Shown here: in pieces, positions 8,953 through 17,326 of the stretch
Position numbering within the stretch: the first letter of the stretch is position 1
How the letters are laid out: each line of letters opens with the position of its first letter
Source: Mycolicibacterium cosmeticum
GTDB taxonomy: Bacteria > Actinomycetota > Actinomycetes > Mycobacteriales > Mycobacteriaceae
DNA: 64,000 nt
Assembly (NCBI RefSeq): GCF_000613185.1
Contig: NZ_CCBB010000001.1
Coordinates: 744,001-808,000, forward strand
Direction of reading: 5' to 3'
Notes under the pieces: model-generated
Told to the model about the DNA's origin: nothing
What the model saw: only the letters and a program-made list of their open reading frames with translations
The model's database searches: none
Position numbers and translations under genes: made by a program

Positions 8953-10155
8953 CTAGGCCACGCCCCGCAACATCAGGTTCCAGTACATGAACGGCAGCCC
9001 GTACTTCTTGAGGTACCAGTACGCGCGGTGCGGCGTGGTGGGGTTGAGCAGCGGGAAGGTGGGTTCCAGGTTGAGGTCGTAGTCGAACTCGGCGAGCAGC
9101 ATCGAGTGCGACGAGGTGACGATCGGGCACGAGGAGTAGCCGTCGTAGGAGGCCAGCAGCGGCCGTCCGTTCAGATACGCGTCGATATTGTCGACCACCA
9201 CCGGCGCCTGCTTCCGGATGGCAGCGCCGGTCTTGGAATTCGGCGACGAACCGGCGTCGCCCAGGCTGAACACGTTCGGATACCGCACATGCTGCATGGT
9301 GTGTTTGTCGATCTCGACGTAACCCATGGCGTCGCCGGTGGACAGCGGACTGTGCTTCACCCAGTCGGGTGCGGATTGCCGCGGCACAGCGTGCACGATG
9401 TCGTACGGCAGCATGGTGTCGGTGCCGCCCGGCCCCACGCTGCTGATGCCGACCTTTTGCGCCGCGCCGTCGACCGAGGTTACTTCCGAGTTGGTGTGCA
9501 AGGTGATTCCATAGTCGGCGATCACCTTGTCGAGGCTGTCCGCGATCGCCGGGATCCCGAACGGCCGGGCACCGGGCATGACCAGATGGATGTCGATGTC
9601 CTTGAGAACACCTTCCGAGCGCCAGTGGTCGGCCGCCAAGTACGCGATCTTCTGCGGAGCGCCGGCACATTTGATGGCGCCCGAAGGCACGGTGAACACG
9701 GCGGTTCCGGAGCGGAGGCCGCGGATCAGGTCCCAGGTGCGGGGCGCGAGATCGAACCGGTAGTTCGACGAGACCCCGTTGCATCCAAGGGTTTCCTCCA
9801 AGCCGTCGGTGCGGTTCCAATCGAGTTGGATACCAGGGCAGACGACCAGCACCTCGTATTCATAGGTGGCGCCGTCCACGCAGGTCACCGTGTTGGCGTC
9901 GGGATCGATGGCGCCTGCGGCCTTTTTGATCCAGGTGGCAGCCTTGGGCATGACCGACGATTCGGCGCGTTCGGTCGTCGAGGCCTTTGCCTGACCACCG
10001 CCGACGAGTGTCCACAGCGGTTGGTAGTAGTGCTTGTCCGACGGCTCGATGACCGCTACATCGGCGAAACCCTTGCGCAGCAACCGCGCCGCGACGGTGA
10101 TGCCTGCGGTTCCGCCGCCGACAATCACGACCTGATGTTTGGCTGAGATGGTCAT
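8953..10155 (-). CDS. Sulfide:quinone oxidoreductase-like flavoprotein
   Basis: A 400-residue pyridine-nucleotide-disulfide-fold flavoprotein. The N-terminal FAD-binding motif is GGGTAG at 13-18. Candidate redox cysteines are Cys125 (ETLGCNGVSS) and Cys163 (IKCAGAPQK), the pair expected for type II sulfide:quinone reductases. FSLGDAGSSPNSKTGAA near the C-terminal third is the second FAD contact. It would oxidise sulfide to a sulfane-sulfur product at the membrane and pass electrons to menaquinone. It lies 15 bp downstream of the dioxygenase-rhodanese gene and 33 bp upstream of tauE, so the three genes form one operon. Confidence 0.9.
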   Translation of the reverse strand: MTISAKHQVVIVGGGTAGITVAARLLRKGFADVAVIEPSDKHYYQPLWTLVGGGQAKASTTERAESSVMPKAATWIKKAAGAIDPDANTVTCVDGATYEYEVLVVCPGIQLDWNRTDGLEETLGCNGVSSNYRFDLAPRTWDLIRGLRSGTAVFTVPSGAIKCAGAPQKIAYLAADHWRSEGVLKDIDIHLVMPGARPFGIPAIADSLDKVIADYGITLHTNSEVTSVDGAAQKVGISSVGPGGTDTMLPYDIVHAVPRQSAPDWVKHSPLSTGDAMGYVEIDKHTMQHVRYPNVFSLGDAGSSPNSKTGAAIRKQAPVVVDNIDAYLNGRPLLASYDGYSSCPIVTSSHSMLLAEFDYDLNLEPTFPLLNPTTPHRAYWYLKKYGLPFMYWNLMLRGVA

Positions 10156-10170
10156 GGCGTGTCCTCGTTC

Positions 10171-11550
10171 TCAAGCGTTCTGGACGGTTTCTTCCCAGGC
10201 GCCGTACCCGCCCAGGATGTCACTCACATCGGTGAATCCGTTGTGCCGCAACAGGCTGGCGGCGACCGACGACCGGTAGCCACCCGCGCAGTACACGACC
10301 GTCGGCTTGGCGGGATCCAACTCGCCCAGCCGCGCGGGCAACTGGCCCACCGGAATCGGGATCGCGTTCGGAATGGCCCCGCCCTCGACCTCGCCCGGAT
10401 TGCGGACGTCGACGATCTGCAGATCCTTGATACGGGCCGCGCGCTCGTTGAATGCCTTTGCCGTCAGACGCGACGCGACGACCACATCGTCCTGATGGGT
10501 GAACATCGTCCGGTACGGGTCGGCCAGGTAACCGACGACCCGGTCGAAGCCGATCCGGCCCAACCGGTTCTTGCCCTCAAGTTCCTGGCCGGGTTCGGTG
10601 AACAGAACGATGTCGACATCGGATCGCAGTACCGAACCGGCGAACTCGGCGTAGCGGCCTTCGAGCCCGATATTGATCGCCTGGCGCAGGTGGCCCTGCG
10701 CGAATTCCTCAGGCGTGCGCCCGTCGACCAGGACGGCTCCTCGATCGATCGCTTGACGGGCTTGCTCATAGGTCATCGCGGCGGGCATCTTGGTCTCGTC
10801 CAGCAGTTCCCGGTCCTTGCGATTGAGGATGGCGTCGTAGACGAAGTATCCGGGCGCTGGCGGCTGTCCTTCGGTGACGAGCTTCATGAAGGTCGCCTTA
10901 TCGGGGGCCCGCAGCGCGTAGTTGGTGGCTTTCTGATCGCCGATCGTCGACCACAGGTCCGTCGACAGATTTTTGCCGCAGGCCGAACCCGCACCGTGCG
11001 CCGGGTACACCCGCGTCGAATCGGGCAAGGTCATCAACTTGTTGTGCAGCGAGTCGTAGAGCTTGTCCGCCAATTCCTCGCGGGTGAAGCCGATCGAGGC
11101 CAGCAGGTCGGGGCGGCCCACGTCACCGATGAACAACGTGTCGCCGGTCATCACCCCGTAGGGCACCTGATCATCGGCGTGCTCGTAGACGACCACGCTC
11201 ATCGACTCGGGCGTGTGTCCGGGGGTGTGCCGGAACTCCAGCGTGACGTCACCGAGTGAGTGACGTTCACCGTCGCGGACGCCGATGGACTCGAATTCGG
11301 TCTCGGCGACCGAGGAGTAGACGATCTTCGCGCCGGTGGCCTTGGCGAGCTCGAGGTGGCCGGACAGGAAGTCGGCGTGGAAGTGGGTCTCGATGACCAT
11401 CTCGATGGTCAGTCCCTGTTCTCTGGCATCGGCCACATATTCGGCCACATCGCGCTGCGGGTCGACGACGACCGCGCGACCGGTGGTTTCGTCGCCGATC
11501 AGGTATGACGCGTGGGACAGGCAATCCAGGTAGTACTGCTGGAGGATCAT
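10171..11550 (-). CDS. Persulfide dioxygenase-rhodanese fusion (CstB-like)
   Basis: A 459-residue fusion. The N-terminal metallo-beta-lactamase domain (about 1-230) has the ETHE1-type ligands His56, His58 and Asp60 (ETHFHADF), His112, Asp137 and His185. A rhodanese-like domain without an active-site Cys follows (about 265-355), then a C-terminal rhodanese with Cys421 in the loop CAGGYRSS. This is the CstB layout: Fe(II) persulfide dioxygenase, pseudo-rhodanese, rhodanese. It would oxidise low-molecular-weight persulfides to sulfite and thiosulfate. The ATG at 11550 is preceded by GAGAGAAGG; the frame is open to 12027, but that would cross two operator-like palindromes and another gene. It is first in the operon with SQR and TauE. 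Confidence 0.92.
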   Translation of the reverse strand: MILQQYYLDCLSHASYLIGDETTGRAVVVDPQRDVAEYVADAREQGLTIEMVIETHFHADFLSGHLELAKATGAKIVYSSVAETEFESIGVRDGERHSLGDVTLEFRHTPGHTPESMSVVVYEHADDQVPYGVMTGDTLFIGDVGRPDLLASIGFTREELADKLYDSLHNKLMTLPDSTRVYPAHGAGSACGKNLSTDLWSTIGDQKATNYALRAPDKATFMKLVTEGQPPAPGYFVYDAILNRKDRELLDETKMPAAMTYEQARQAIDRGAVLVDGRTPEEFAQGHLRQAINIGLEGRYAEFAGSVLRSDVDIVLFTEPGQELEGKNRLGRIGFDRVVGYLADPYRTMFTHQDDVVVASRLTAKAFNERAARIKDLQIVDVRNPGEVEGGAIPNAIPIPVGQLPARLGELDPAKPTVVYCAGGYRSSVAASLLRHNGFTDVSDILGGYGAWEETVQNA

Positions 11551-11578
11551 TGCGACCTTCTCTCTCGTGGTGGTGTTA

Positions 11579-11594
11579 ATACCCCTACGGGTAT
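11579..11594. promoter_or_regulatory. Putative CstR/CsoR-type operator 1
   Basis: ATACCCCTACGGGTAT has the inverted half-sites ATACCC and GGGTAT around four bases, the form expected for CsoR/CstR-family operators. It lies 29 bp upstream of the persulfide dioxygenase start. Related 16-bp sites recur at 11602, 12070, 12124 and 15947. Confidence 0.75.
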
Positions 11595-11601
11595 ATACAA
11601 G

Positions 11602-11617
11602 ATACCCACTGGGGTAA
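11602..11617. promoter_or_regulatory. Putative CstR/CsoR-type operator 2
   Basis: ATACCCACTGGGGTAA is a one-base-imperfect copy of the same inverted repeat, 23 bp (centre to centre) from operator 1. The pair would cover the promoter of the minus-strand persulfide operon. Confidence 0.65.
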
Positions 11618-11740
11618 TTTATTCCGAGGTCTGGAGCAAGCAAGAGGGGGTATCGCTCAGTTGTCGAACGATACCCCCTGCCGTATTTTCCACTAGAGGC
11701 TTTGGTCACCTTACGGCCGGTAACCGCCGCGAGATCCGGG

Positions 11741-11926
11741 CTAAGCTTTGCCCTTCGCAGCCTTGCGTCGACCGAACCAACCCCGCCGGACCGGCGCAGG
11801 TCCATCCGACGAGTGCCCGGCGCACCACTGACCGGCCGGCACCCCACGCCGCACCGCGTCGACGTGCATCCCGCAACCGGCCCACGTGGTCTTTCCGCAT
11901 ACCCGGCATGTGACAGCACGACACAT
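11741..11926 (-). CDS. Small Cys/His-rich protein, probable zinc-binding, function unknown
   Basis: A 61-residue protein with six potential metal ligands: Cys7, Cys10, Cys18, His21, Cys35 and His38 (CRVCGKTTWAGCGMH then QWCAGH). The tail is basic. AAAGGAG sits seven bases before the ATG, a strong ribosome site. I recall similar short proteins with the CGKxTWxGCGxH core in many bacteria without a known function. It lies between the persulfide operon and mmpS, transcribed leftwards, with the operator-like palindrome at 12070 upstream. That placement suggests co-regulation with sulfane-sulfur stress genes. The biochemical role is unknown. Confidence 0.8.
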   Translation of the reverse strand: MCRAVTCRVCGKTTWAGCGMHVDAVRRGVPAGQWCAGHSSDGPAPVRRGWFGRRKAAKGKA

Positions 11927-11956
11927 TGCAATACTCCTTTCCCCGACGAGGACATC

Positions 11957-12064
11957 TCAGACCAGGCCCGAGAAGAGCTTCTCCAGCCCTTCGGCAGTGA
12001 GGGCGTCCGGACGGCCTCCCGAACCATGTTCGCGAAGCAGGCGCGATCCCGTGACTATGTCAAC
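11957..12064 (-). pseudogene. Possible remnant of a CsoR/CstR-family repressor C-terminus
   Basis: The minus-strand frame ending at TGA 11959-11957 reads LTAEGLEKLFSGLV at its end, close to the C-terminus of the intact repressor at 15999-16268 ([14 protein letters not shown]). No ATG or GTG opens this frame; an in-frame TAG occurs at 12077-12079, within the operator-like site. It may be the tail of a former repressor gene preceding the 61-residue gene. The match is short, so chance is possible. Confidence 0.4.
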
Positions 12065-12069
12065 ATACC

Positions 12070-12085
12070 ATACCCCCTATGGTAT
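12070..12085. promoter_or_regulatory. Putative CstR/CsoR-type operator 3
   Basis: ATACCCCCTATGGTAT has inverted ATACC and GGTAT arms. It lies between the leftward 61-residue gene and the rightward mmpS gene, 121 bp before the mmpS start, and is followed by a TATATATC stretch that could form part of a promoter. Confidence 0.65.
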
Positions 12086-12123
12086 ATATCGGTGGTTCGC
12101 GTTAAGCTGCCGTGGGCAGCGAA

Positions 12124-12139
12124 ATACCGCCTGGGGTAT
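12124..12139. promoter_or_regulatory. Putative CstR/CsoR-type operator 4
   Basis: ATACCGCCTGGGGTAT is a further 16-bp copy with arms ATACC and GGTAT, 66 bp upstream of the mmpS start and 54 bp (centre to centre) from operator 3. It is well placed to repress the mmpS-mmpL-rhodanese transcript. Confidence 0.65.
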
Positions 12140-12205
12140 TTGCCACGCCCGAGCCCGCCATCGACCGGGGGCCGGTGCACACATCTGAGAGGTAGGGCTC
12201 CACTG

Positions 12206-12652
12206 ATGAAGATGCCGCCGTTGTTCGGCTGCTTACAACGGTTTTGGGTGCTCGCGGTGGTCGTGCTGACCCTCCTGGCCGCCGCGGCTGTGGTGAGCCG
12301 GCTGCGCACGTTCTTCGACTCGGATCTGCCATTCGTCGCCGGCTCCGAGCGTGTCGACGCCATCGTGCCGTTCAACACCAAGCGCGTCACCTATGAGGTC
12401 ATCGGCCCTCCGGCGACGAGCGGCCAGGTGAGCTTCCTCGACGCCAACGGAAAGACCAGGGAAGCGACCTTCACCGCACTGCCCTGGTCGGTCGACGTCG
12501 TCACCACAGCTCCCGGGATCTTGGCGAACGTGGTCGCCCAGAGCGACAGCACCTCGCTGGGCTGCCGCATCCTTGTCAATGACAAGGTGGTCGCCGAGCG
12601 CCATGCCACCGGCCGCGATGCCCAGGCGTTCTGTCTGGACAAGGCCGCATGA
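12206..12652 (+). CDS. MmpS-family membrane-anchored accessory protein
   Basis: A 148-residue protein with a short N-terminal cytoplasmic part, one transmembrane helix (about residues 13-31) and a periplasmic beta-rich MmpS domain (about 45-145) with Cys125 and Cys143 as a possible disulfide. MmpS proteins assist MmpL exporters. The ATG at 12206 is preceded by GAGAGGTAGG; a second ATG two codons on is possible. Its stop overlaps the mmpL start as ATGA, so the pair is translationally coupled. Two CstR-type palindromes lie upstream. Its paralogue number cannot be assigned from sequence alone. Confidence 0.88.
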   Translation: MKMPPLFGCLQRFWVLAVVVLTLLAAAAVVSRLRTFFDSDLPFVAGSERVDAIVPFNTKRVTYEVIGPPATSGQVSFLDANGKTREATFTALPWSVDVVTTAPGILANVVAQSDSTSLGCRILVNDKVVAERHATGRDAQAFCLDKAA

Positions 12653-15561
12653 GCGACCACGCCGCACGCCCGTTCGTCGCCCGCACCATCCGCGCCGGCG
12701 CCGTCCCCATGATCCTGGTATGGGTCGCGATCACCGCGGGGCTGAACCTTCTTCTCCCCCAGGTCGAATCGGTCAGCAAGCACAATGCGGTATCGATGTC
12801 CCCACAGGACGCCCCCTCGGTCATCGCGGCCAAGAAAATGGGCGCGAAGTTCGCCGAATCCACCTCCGACAGCATTGCCATGGTGGTGCTCACCGGTGAC
12901 GAACCGCTCGGTGAGACGGCACACCGCTACTACGACCAACTGATCGCCGGCCTCGAAGGCGACACCAAGCATGTCGAGCACGTGCAGAACTTCTGGGGTG
13001 ATCTGATCACGGCGGCCGGCGTGCAGAGCGCCGACGGAAAGGCCGCTTACGTCCAGCTGAGCCTCGCCGGCGACCAGGGCAGCACCCTGGGCAACGAATC
13101 GGTCGAGGCCGTACGCGACATTGTCGACCGCACCCCGGCGCCGGCCGGATTGCACGTCTATGTCACCGGTCCCGCCCCATTGACCACCGACTCATTGGAG
13201 ACCGGCGACAAGAGCATGGTCAAGATGACCGTGGTCACCATGGTCGTGATCACGATCATGCTGCTGCTGGTCTACCGTTCGATCAGCACGGTGCTGCTCA
13301 TCCTCGCCATCGTCGGCATCGAGATGGGCGCCGCGCGAGGGGCCGTCGCCCTGCTGGGCCACTTCCGGGTGATCGACTTCTCGACCTTCTCCGTCCCACT
13401 GCTGACGGCCTTGGCCATCGCGGCCGGAACCGACTACGCCATCTTTCTGATGGGCCGCTACCAAGAGGCCCGCCAGAATGACGAAGACCCGGAATCGGCC
13501 TATTACACCGCCTTCCACGGCGTCGCACACGTGATTCTCGGATCGGGCCTGACCATCGCGGGCGCGATGTTGTGCCTACGCCTGACCCGCCTGGCCTACT
13601 TCAAATCGCTGGCGTATCCGTCGGCAATCGCACTGATCGTCGCCGTCGCGGCGGCACTCACCGTGGCCCCTGCCATCCTGGTCCTGGCAAGCAGATTCGG
13701 CTTGCTGGATCCGAAGCGAAAGATGAAGACCAAAGGATGGCGCCGAATCGGCACCGCTACCGTCCGCTGGCCCAAACCGATTCTCGTCGTGGCGACCGCC
13801 ATCACCATTCTCGGCGTCCTCGCCGTCATCGGGTACCGGACAAGCTACAACGACCGGCACTATATTCCCGCCGACGTGCCGGCCAACATCGGCTACGCGG
13901 CAGCCGAGAAGCACTTCAGCGCAGCACGGTTGAACCCCGACATCCTCATGGTCGAATCCGACCACGATATGCGCAATCCCACCGACATGATCGTCCTGGA
14001 TCGAATCGCCAAGGCGCTGTTCAGGGTTCGTGGCATTGCCATGGTCCAGAGCATCACCCGGCCGCTGGGCTCGCCGATCGCGCACAGCTCCATTCCCTAT
14101 CAGCTCAGCATGCAATCGGTACCGATCACCCAGAATCTGCAGTTCCTGAAACAACGAGTGAGCGACCTCGACTTGATGTCGGTCAACCTGGGCACGATGA
14201 TCGACGCGATGACCCGGATACAGAATGTGATGGTCAAGTTCTCCGAGGCCATGCATCGCACCACGGCCTCGGCCGACAGCACGGTCGAGGACGCGAACGT
14301 CCTCAAGGCGTCGGTCGACACGATGCGCGACCACCTTGCCGATTTCGACGACGAAGTCCGGCCGATCCGCAATTACTTCTACTGGGAACCCAACTGCTTC
14401 AACATCCCCGCGTGCCGGGGCGTGCGGTCGGCGTTCGACGCCATGGACGGCGTAGCCACCCTCAGTGACAACATGAGCGTGCTGCTGAAGGACATGGACG
14501 CCATGACGAACGGGATGGGCGATGTCGACGCGCTGGTGCCGCAGCTGGTCAACCAACTCCCGCCGATCATCTCGACGGCAACGTCGATGCAACAGACGCT
14601 GCAGACCATCCACAGCAGCTTCGCCGGGCTGATCGAGCAAATGCAGCAGATGACCGACACCGCCACGGCGATGGGCGAGGCGTTCGACGCCTCCAAGAGT
14701 GACGACTACTTCTATCTCCCGCCCGAGGTCTTCGCCAATCCGGACTTCCAGAAGGGACTTGCCCTGTTCCTGTCCCCCGACGGCAAGGCCGCACGTCTGA
14801 TCATCACTCACGACGTCGATCCGGCCACCGAAGAAGGGATCTCGACCGTCGATGACGAACTCGTCGCCGCACACGAAGCGGTGAAGGGCACGTCGCTGGC
14901 CGATTCGGAGATCACCCTCACCGGGACCGCCGCGACCTATCGGGACATCCAGTCCGGCGCCAAGTACGACACCATGATCGCCGCGTTCGCGGCGCTGACC
15001 CTGATCTTCCTGGTGATGATCGTGATCACCCGGGCGCTGGTCGCGTCACTGGTGATCGTCGGCACCGTCGTGTTGTCGCTCGGGGCAGCCTTCGGCCTCT
15101 CCGTGCTGGTCTGGGAACGCGTGATCGGGATCGAACTGAACTGGATCGTCCTCGCATTCGCCGTCATCATCCTGATGGCCGTCGGCAGCGACTACAACCT
15201 GCTCCTCGTTTCACGATTCAAGGAAGAGATCGGCGCCGGGATCAAGACCGGCATCATCCGATCGATGGGCAGCACCGGCAGCGTCGTGACCGCCGCCGGA
15301 CTCGTCTTCGCGTTCACCATGGGCGCCATGGCGTCCGGCGACCTGCTGAACGTGGGACAGGGCGGCACGACCATCGGCATCGGGCTGCTGCTCGACACCC
15401 TGATCGTGCGCTCGCTGATGACCCCGTCCATCGCGGCGCTCCTGGGCCCCTGGTTCTGGTGGCCAATCAAAGTCCGCTGGCGCCCCGCGGTCCGGGATAC
15501 ACCACTCCCGGCATCGGGCTCAGACGAAAACAATCAACGACACCAGGAGGTTTCGACATGA
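12649..15561 (+). CDS. MmpL-family RND transporter
   Basis: A 970-residue transporter with the MmpL plan: one N-terminal helix (about 15-33), a first periplasmic domain, a helix bundle (about 190-400), a long second periplasmic domain with helical, Gln/Met/Asp-rich segments (about 480-690), and a last helix bundle (about 770-935). The proton-relay Asp-Tyr pairs are present in GTDYAIFLMGRY (near 263) and GSDYNLLLVSRF (near 846). It ends in a short soluble tail and so lacks the long C-terminal domain of MmpL3. MmpL proteins export lipids, siderophores or drugs; this one sits between CstR-type operators and a rhodanese gene, which points to a substrate linked to sulfur stress. The substrate is unknown. 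Confidence 0.93.
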   Translation: MSDHAARPFVARTIRAGAVPMILVWVAITAGLNLLLPQVESVSKHNAVSMSPQDAPSVIAAKKMGAKFAESTSDSIAMVVLTGDEPLGETAHRYYDQLIAGLEGDTKHVEHVQNFWGDLITAAGVQSADGKAAYVQLSLAGDQGSTLGNESVEAVRDIVDRTPAPAGLHVYVTGPAPLTTDSLETGDKSMVKMTVVTMVVITIMLLLVYRSISTVLLILAIVGIEMGAARGAVALLGHFRVIDFSTFSVPLLTALAIAAGTDYAIFLMGRYQEARQNDEDPESAYYTAFHGVAHVILGSGLTIAGAMLCLRLTRLAYFKSLAYPSAIALIVAVAAALTVAPAILVLASRFGLLDPKRKMKTKGWRRIGTATVRWPKPILVVATAITILGVLAVIGYRTSYNDRHYIPADVPANIGYAAAEKHFSAARLNPDILMVESDHDMRNPTDMIVLDRIAKALFRVRGIAMVQSITRPLGSPIAHSSIPYQLSMQSVPITQNLQFLKQRVSDLDLMSVNLGTMIDAMTRIQNVMVKFSEAMHRTTASADSTVEDANVLKASVDTMRDHLADFDDEVRPIRNYFYWEPNCFNIPACRGVRSAFDAMDGVATLSDNMSVLLKDMDAMTNGMGDVDALVPQLVNQLPPIISTATSMQQTLQTIHSSFAGLIEQMQQMTDTATAMGEAFDASKSDDYFYLPPEVFANPDFQKGLALFLSPDGKAARLIITHDVDPATEEGISTVDDELVAAHEAVKGTSLADSEITLTGTAATYRDIQSGAKYDTMIAAFAALTLIFLVMIVITRALVASLVIVGTVVLSLGAAFGLSVLVWERVIGIELNWIVLAFAVIILMAVGSDYNLLLVSRFKEEIGAGIKTGIIRSMGSTGSVVTAAGLVFAFTMGAMASGDLLNVGQGGTTIGIGLLLDTLIVRSLMTPSIAALLGPWFWWPIKVRWRPAVRDTPLPASGSDENNQRHQEVST

Positions 15562-15920
15562 TTCGATCCGACAACTCAGGACACGGGGTGAACGTCATCG
15601 ATATCGACCCGGTGGCGGCGACCGCCGTCGTGGCCCAGTCCGGCGCCATCCTGCTCGACGTTCGCGAGGACGACGAGTGGGCCGCCGGCCATGCACCGGG
15701 TGCGGTACACGTTCGGCTGGGCGATCTGGCTGTCGGCACCTTCGACAGCACGGTTCCGGTCGTCGCCGTGTGTAAGTCGGGCCGCAGATCCGGCGCCGCG
15801 GCGGCCCAGCTCGCGGCCGTCGGCGTGCCGGTCTACAACGTCCACGGTGGCATGACGGCCTGGCAGCATGCCGGGCTGCACGTCATCCGTGACGACGGCA
15901 CGCCCGGTGCTGTCATCTGA
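15558..15920 (+). CDS. Single-domain rhodanese
   Basis: A 120-residue rhodanese with the active-site loop starting at Cys72 (CKSGRRS) and the N-terminal LLDVREDDEW signature. Such proteins carry sulfane sulfur as a cysteine persulfide. AGGAGG stands seven bases before the ATG, which overlaps the mmpL stop (ATGA); the longer open frame back to 15459 is mmpL's coding region. It completes the mmpS-mmpL-rhodanese operon and would be co-expressed with the exporter. Confidence 0.9.
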   Translation: MIRSDNSGHGVNVIDIDPVAATAVVAQSGAILLDVREDDEWAAGHAPGAVHVRLGDLAVGTFDSTVPVVAVCKSGRRSGAAAAQLAAVGVPVYNVHGGMTAWQHAGLHVIRDDGTPGAVI

Positions 15921-16268
<348 letters not shown>

Positions 16269-16274
16269 CCGCGC

Positions 16275-17264
16275 TCAGTCCGCGACCTCGACCCACCGGC
16301 CGCCGGACTTCATCGACTCGATGAGGGCGTCGGCAACCAGCGCCGCGCGCAGGCCGTCCTCGGCGGTGGCCAACGCCGACGGCCGGCCGGCCACGACGGA
16401 GTCCACCCACTCCTGCAATTCGATGCGATAGGCGTCGCTGTACCGCGGGATCCAGTCAACCGGATAATCCACCGCCCGACGACTTTCCGCGTCGGTGACG
16501 ATGTGCGCGGGCAACGCCAGGGCGGCGGTGCCGGTCTCCATCACGACCTCGCAGCGGGTTTCATATCCGTAGCGCGCATTGAGGAAGAGTTCGACGGTCA
16601 CCAGTACGCCGGATGCCGTGCGCAGCAGATAGAACTGCGGGTCCTGGCGGGCGCCCGAGTGCTCGGAGGAGCGGCCGTGCTGATAACTGACCTCCACGAT
16701 CGGGGAATCCAGCAGCCACGGCATGATGTCGAGTTCGTGGATCGCCGAGTTGGTGATCGACGCCGCCGAGTCGCCACCGGGAGCGCTGGACACATTGCGG
16801 CTGATGCCGTGCACCATCATGGGCGCGCCAAGGGCACCGTCGCGCACGCGTTCCCGCAGCGCCACGTATGGCGGGTCGAATCGGCGCATGAAACCGACCG
16901 TCACCAGGTCGACCGGTGGCGCCAGTTCGCGCTGGGCCGCGACGAGTTCGCGGCATTCCGCAGCCGTTGGCGCCAACGGCTTTTCGCACATCACGGGTTT
17001 CCCGGCGCGCAGCGCGGCCCGCACCAGATCGGCGTGGGTGTCGTCGCGGGTCGCGATGACCACGGCGTCCACGTCGGCGTCGGCGATCAACGCCTGCCCG
17101 TCCGGCTGCACCCGGGCACCGAGCTCGGTGGCCACCGCGCCTGCGACCTCGCTGTTGAAATCGGTGACCGCAACCAGGTCCGAGCCGGAAATCACCCGGG
17201 CGAGCTTGCGGGCATGGTCGGCGCCCATGACGCCGACCCCGATCACACCTACGCGTACAGTCAT
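16275..17264 (-). CDS. iolG: Inositol 2-dehydrogenase-like oxidoreductase (IolG)
   Basis: A 329-residue Gfo/Idh/MocA-family NAD(P) enzyme. The Rossmann motif is GVIGVGVMG (6-14), EKPLA at 94-98 holds the conserved Lys, and the catalytic His176 and Asp179 pattern lies in AIHELDIMPW. This pattern fits myo-inositol 2-dehydrogenase, which makes scyllo-inosose. The adjacent inositol-type operator at 17286-17295 supports the role, although the gene is separated from the main iol operon by the sulfur block. Its stop faces the end of the CstR gene 6 bp away. Confidence 0.82.
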   Translation of the reverse strand: MTVRVGVIGVGVMGADHARKLARVISGSDLVAVTDFNSEVAGAVATELGARVQPDGQALIADADVDAVVIATRDDTHADLVRAALRAGKPVMCEKPLAPTAAECRELVAAQRELAPPVDLVTVGFMRRFDPPYVALRERVRDGALGAPMMVHGISRNVSSAPGGDSAASITNSAIHELDIMPWLLDSPIVEVSYQHGRSSEHSGARQDPQFYLLRTASGVLVTVELFLNARYGYETRCEVVMETGTAALALPAHIVTDAESRRAVDYPVDWIPRYSDAYRIELQEWVDSVVAGRPSALATAEDGLRAALVADALIESMKSGGRWVEVAD

Positions 17265-17285
17265 GGTCCGAGTATTACATCTTAA

Positions 17286-17295
17286 TGTCTTAACA
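17286..17295. promoter_or_regulatory. Putative IolR-type operator between iolG and divergent dehydrogenase
   Basis: TGTCTTAACA lies 21 bp before iolG and 31 bp before the divergent gene. It fits the recalled IolR consensus KGWCHTRACA at all ten positions and has the same flanks (AA before, AAA after) as the site at 955-969. Confidence 0.55.
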
Positions 17296-17326
17296 AAAAG
17301 CGTTTTGCCCGTTTACGCTGACAGGC

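Noticed and set aside
11551..12027. N-terminal extension of the persulfide dioxygenase frame up to 12027
   Set aside because: It would pass through two operator-like palindromes and the 61-residue gene, and the ATG at 11550 gives the ordinary N-terminus with a ribosome site.
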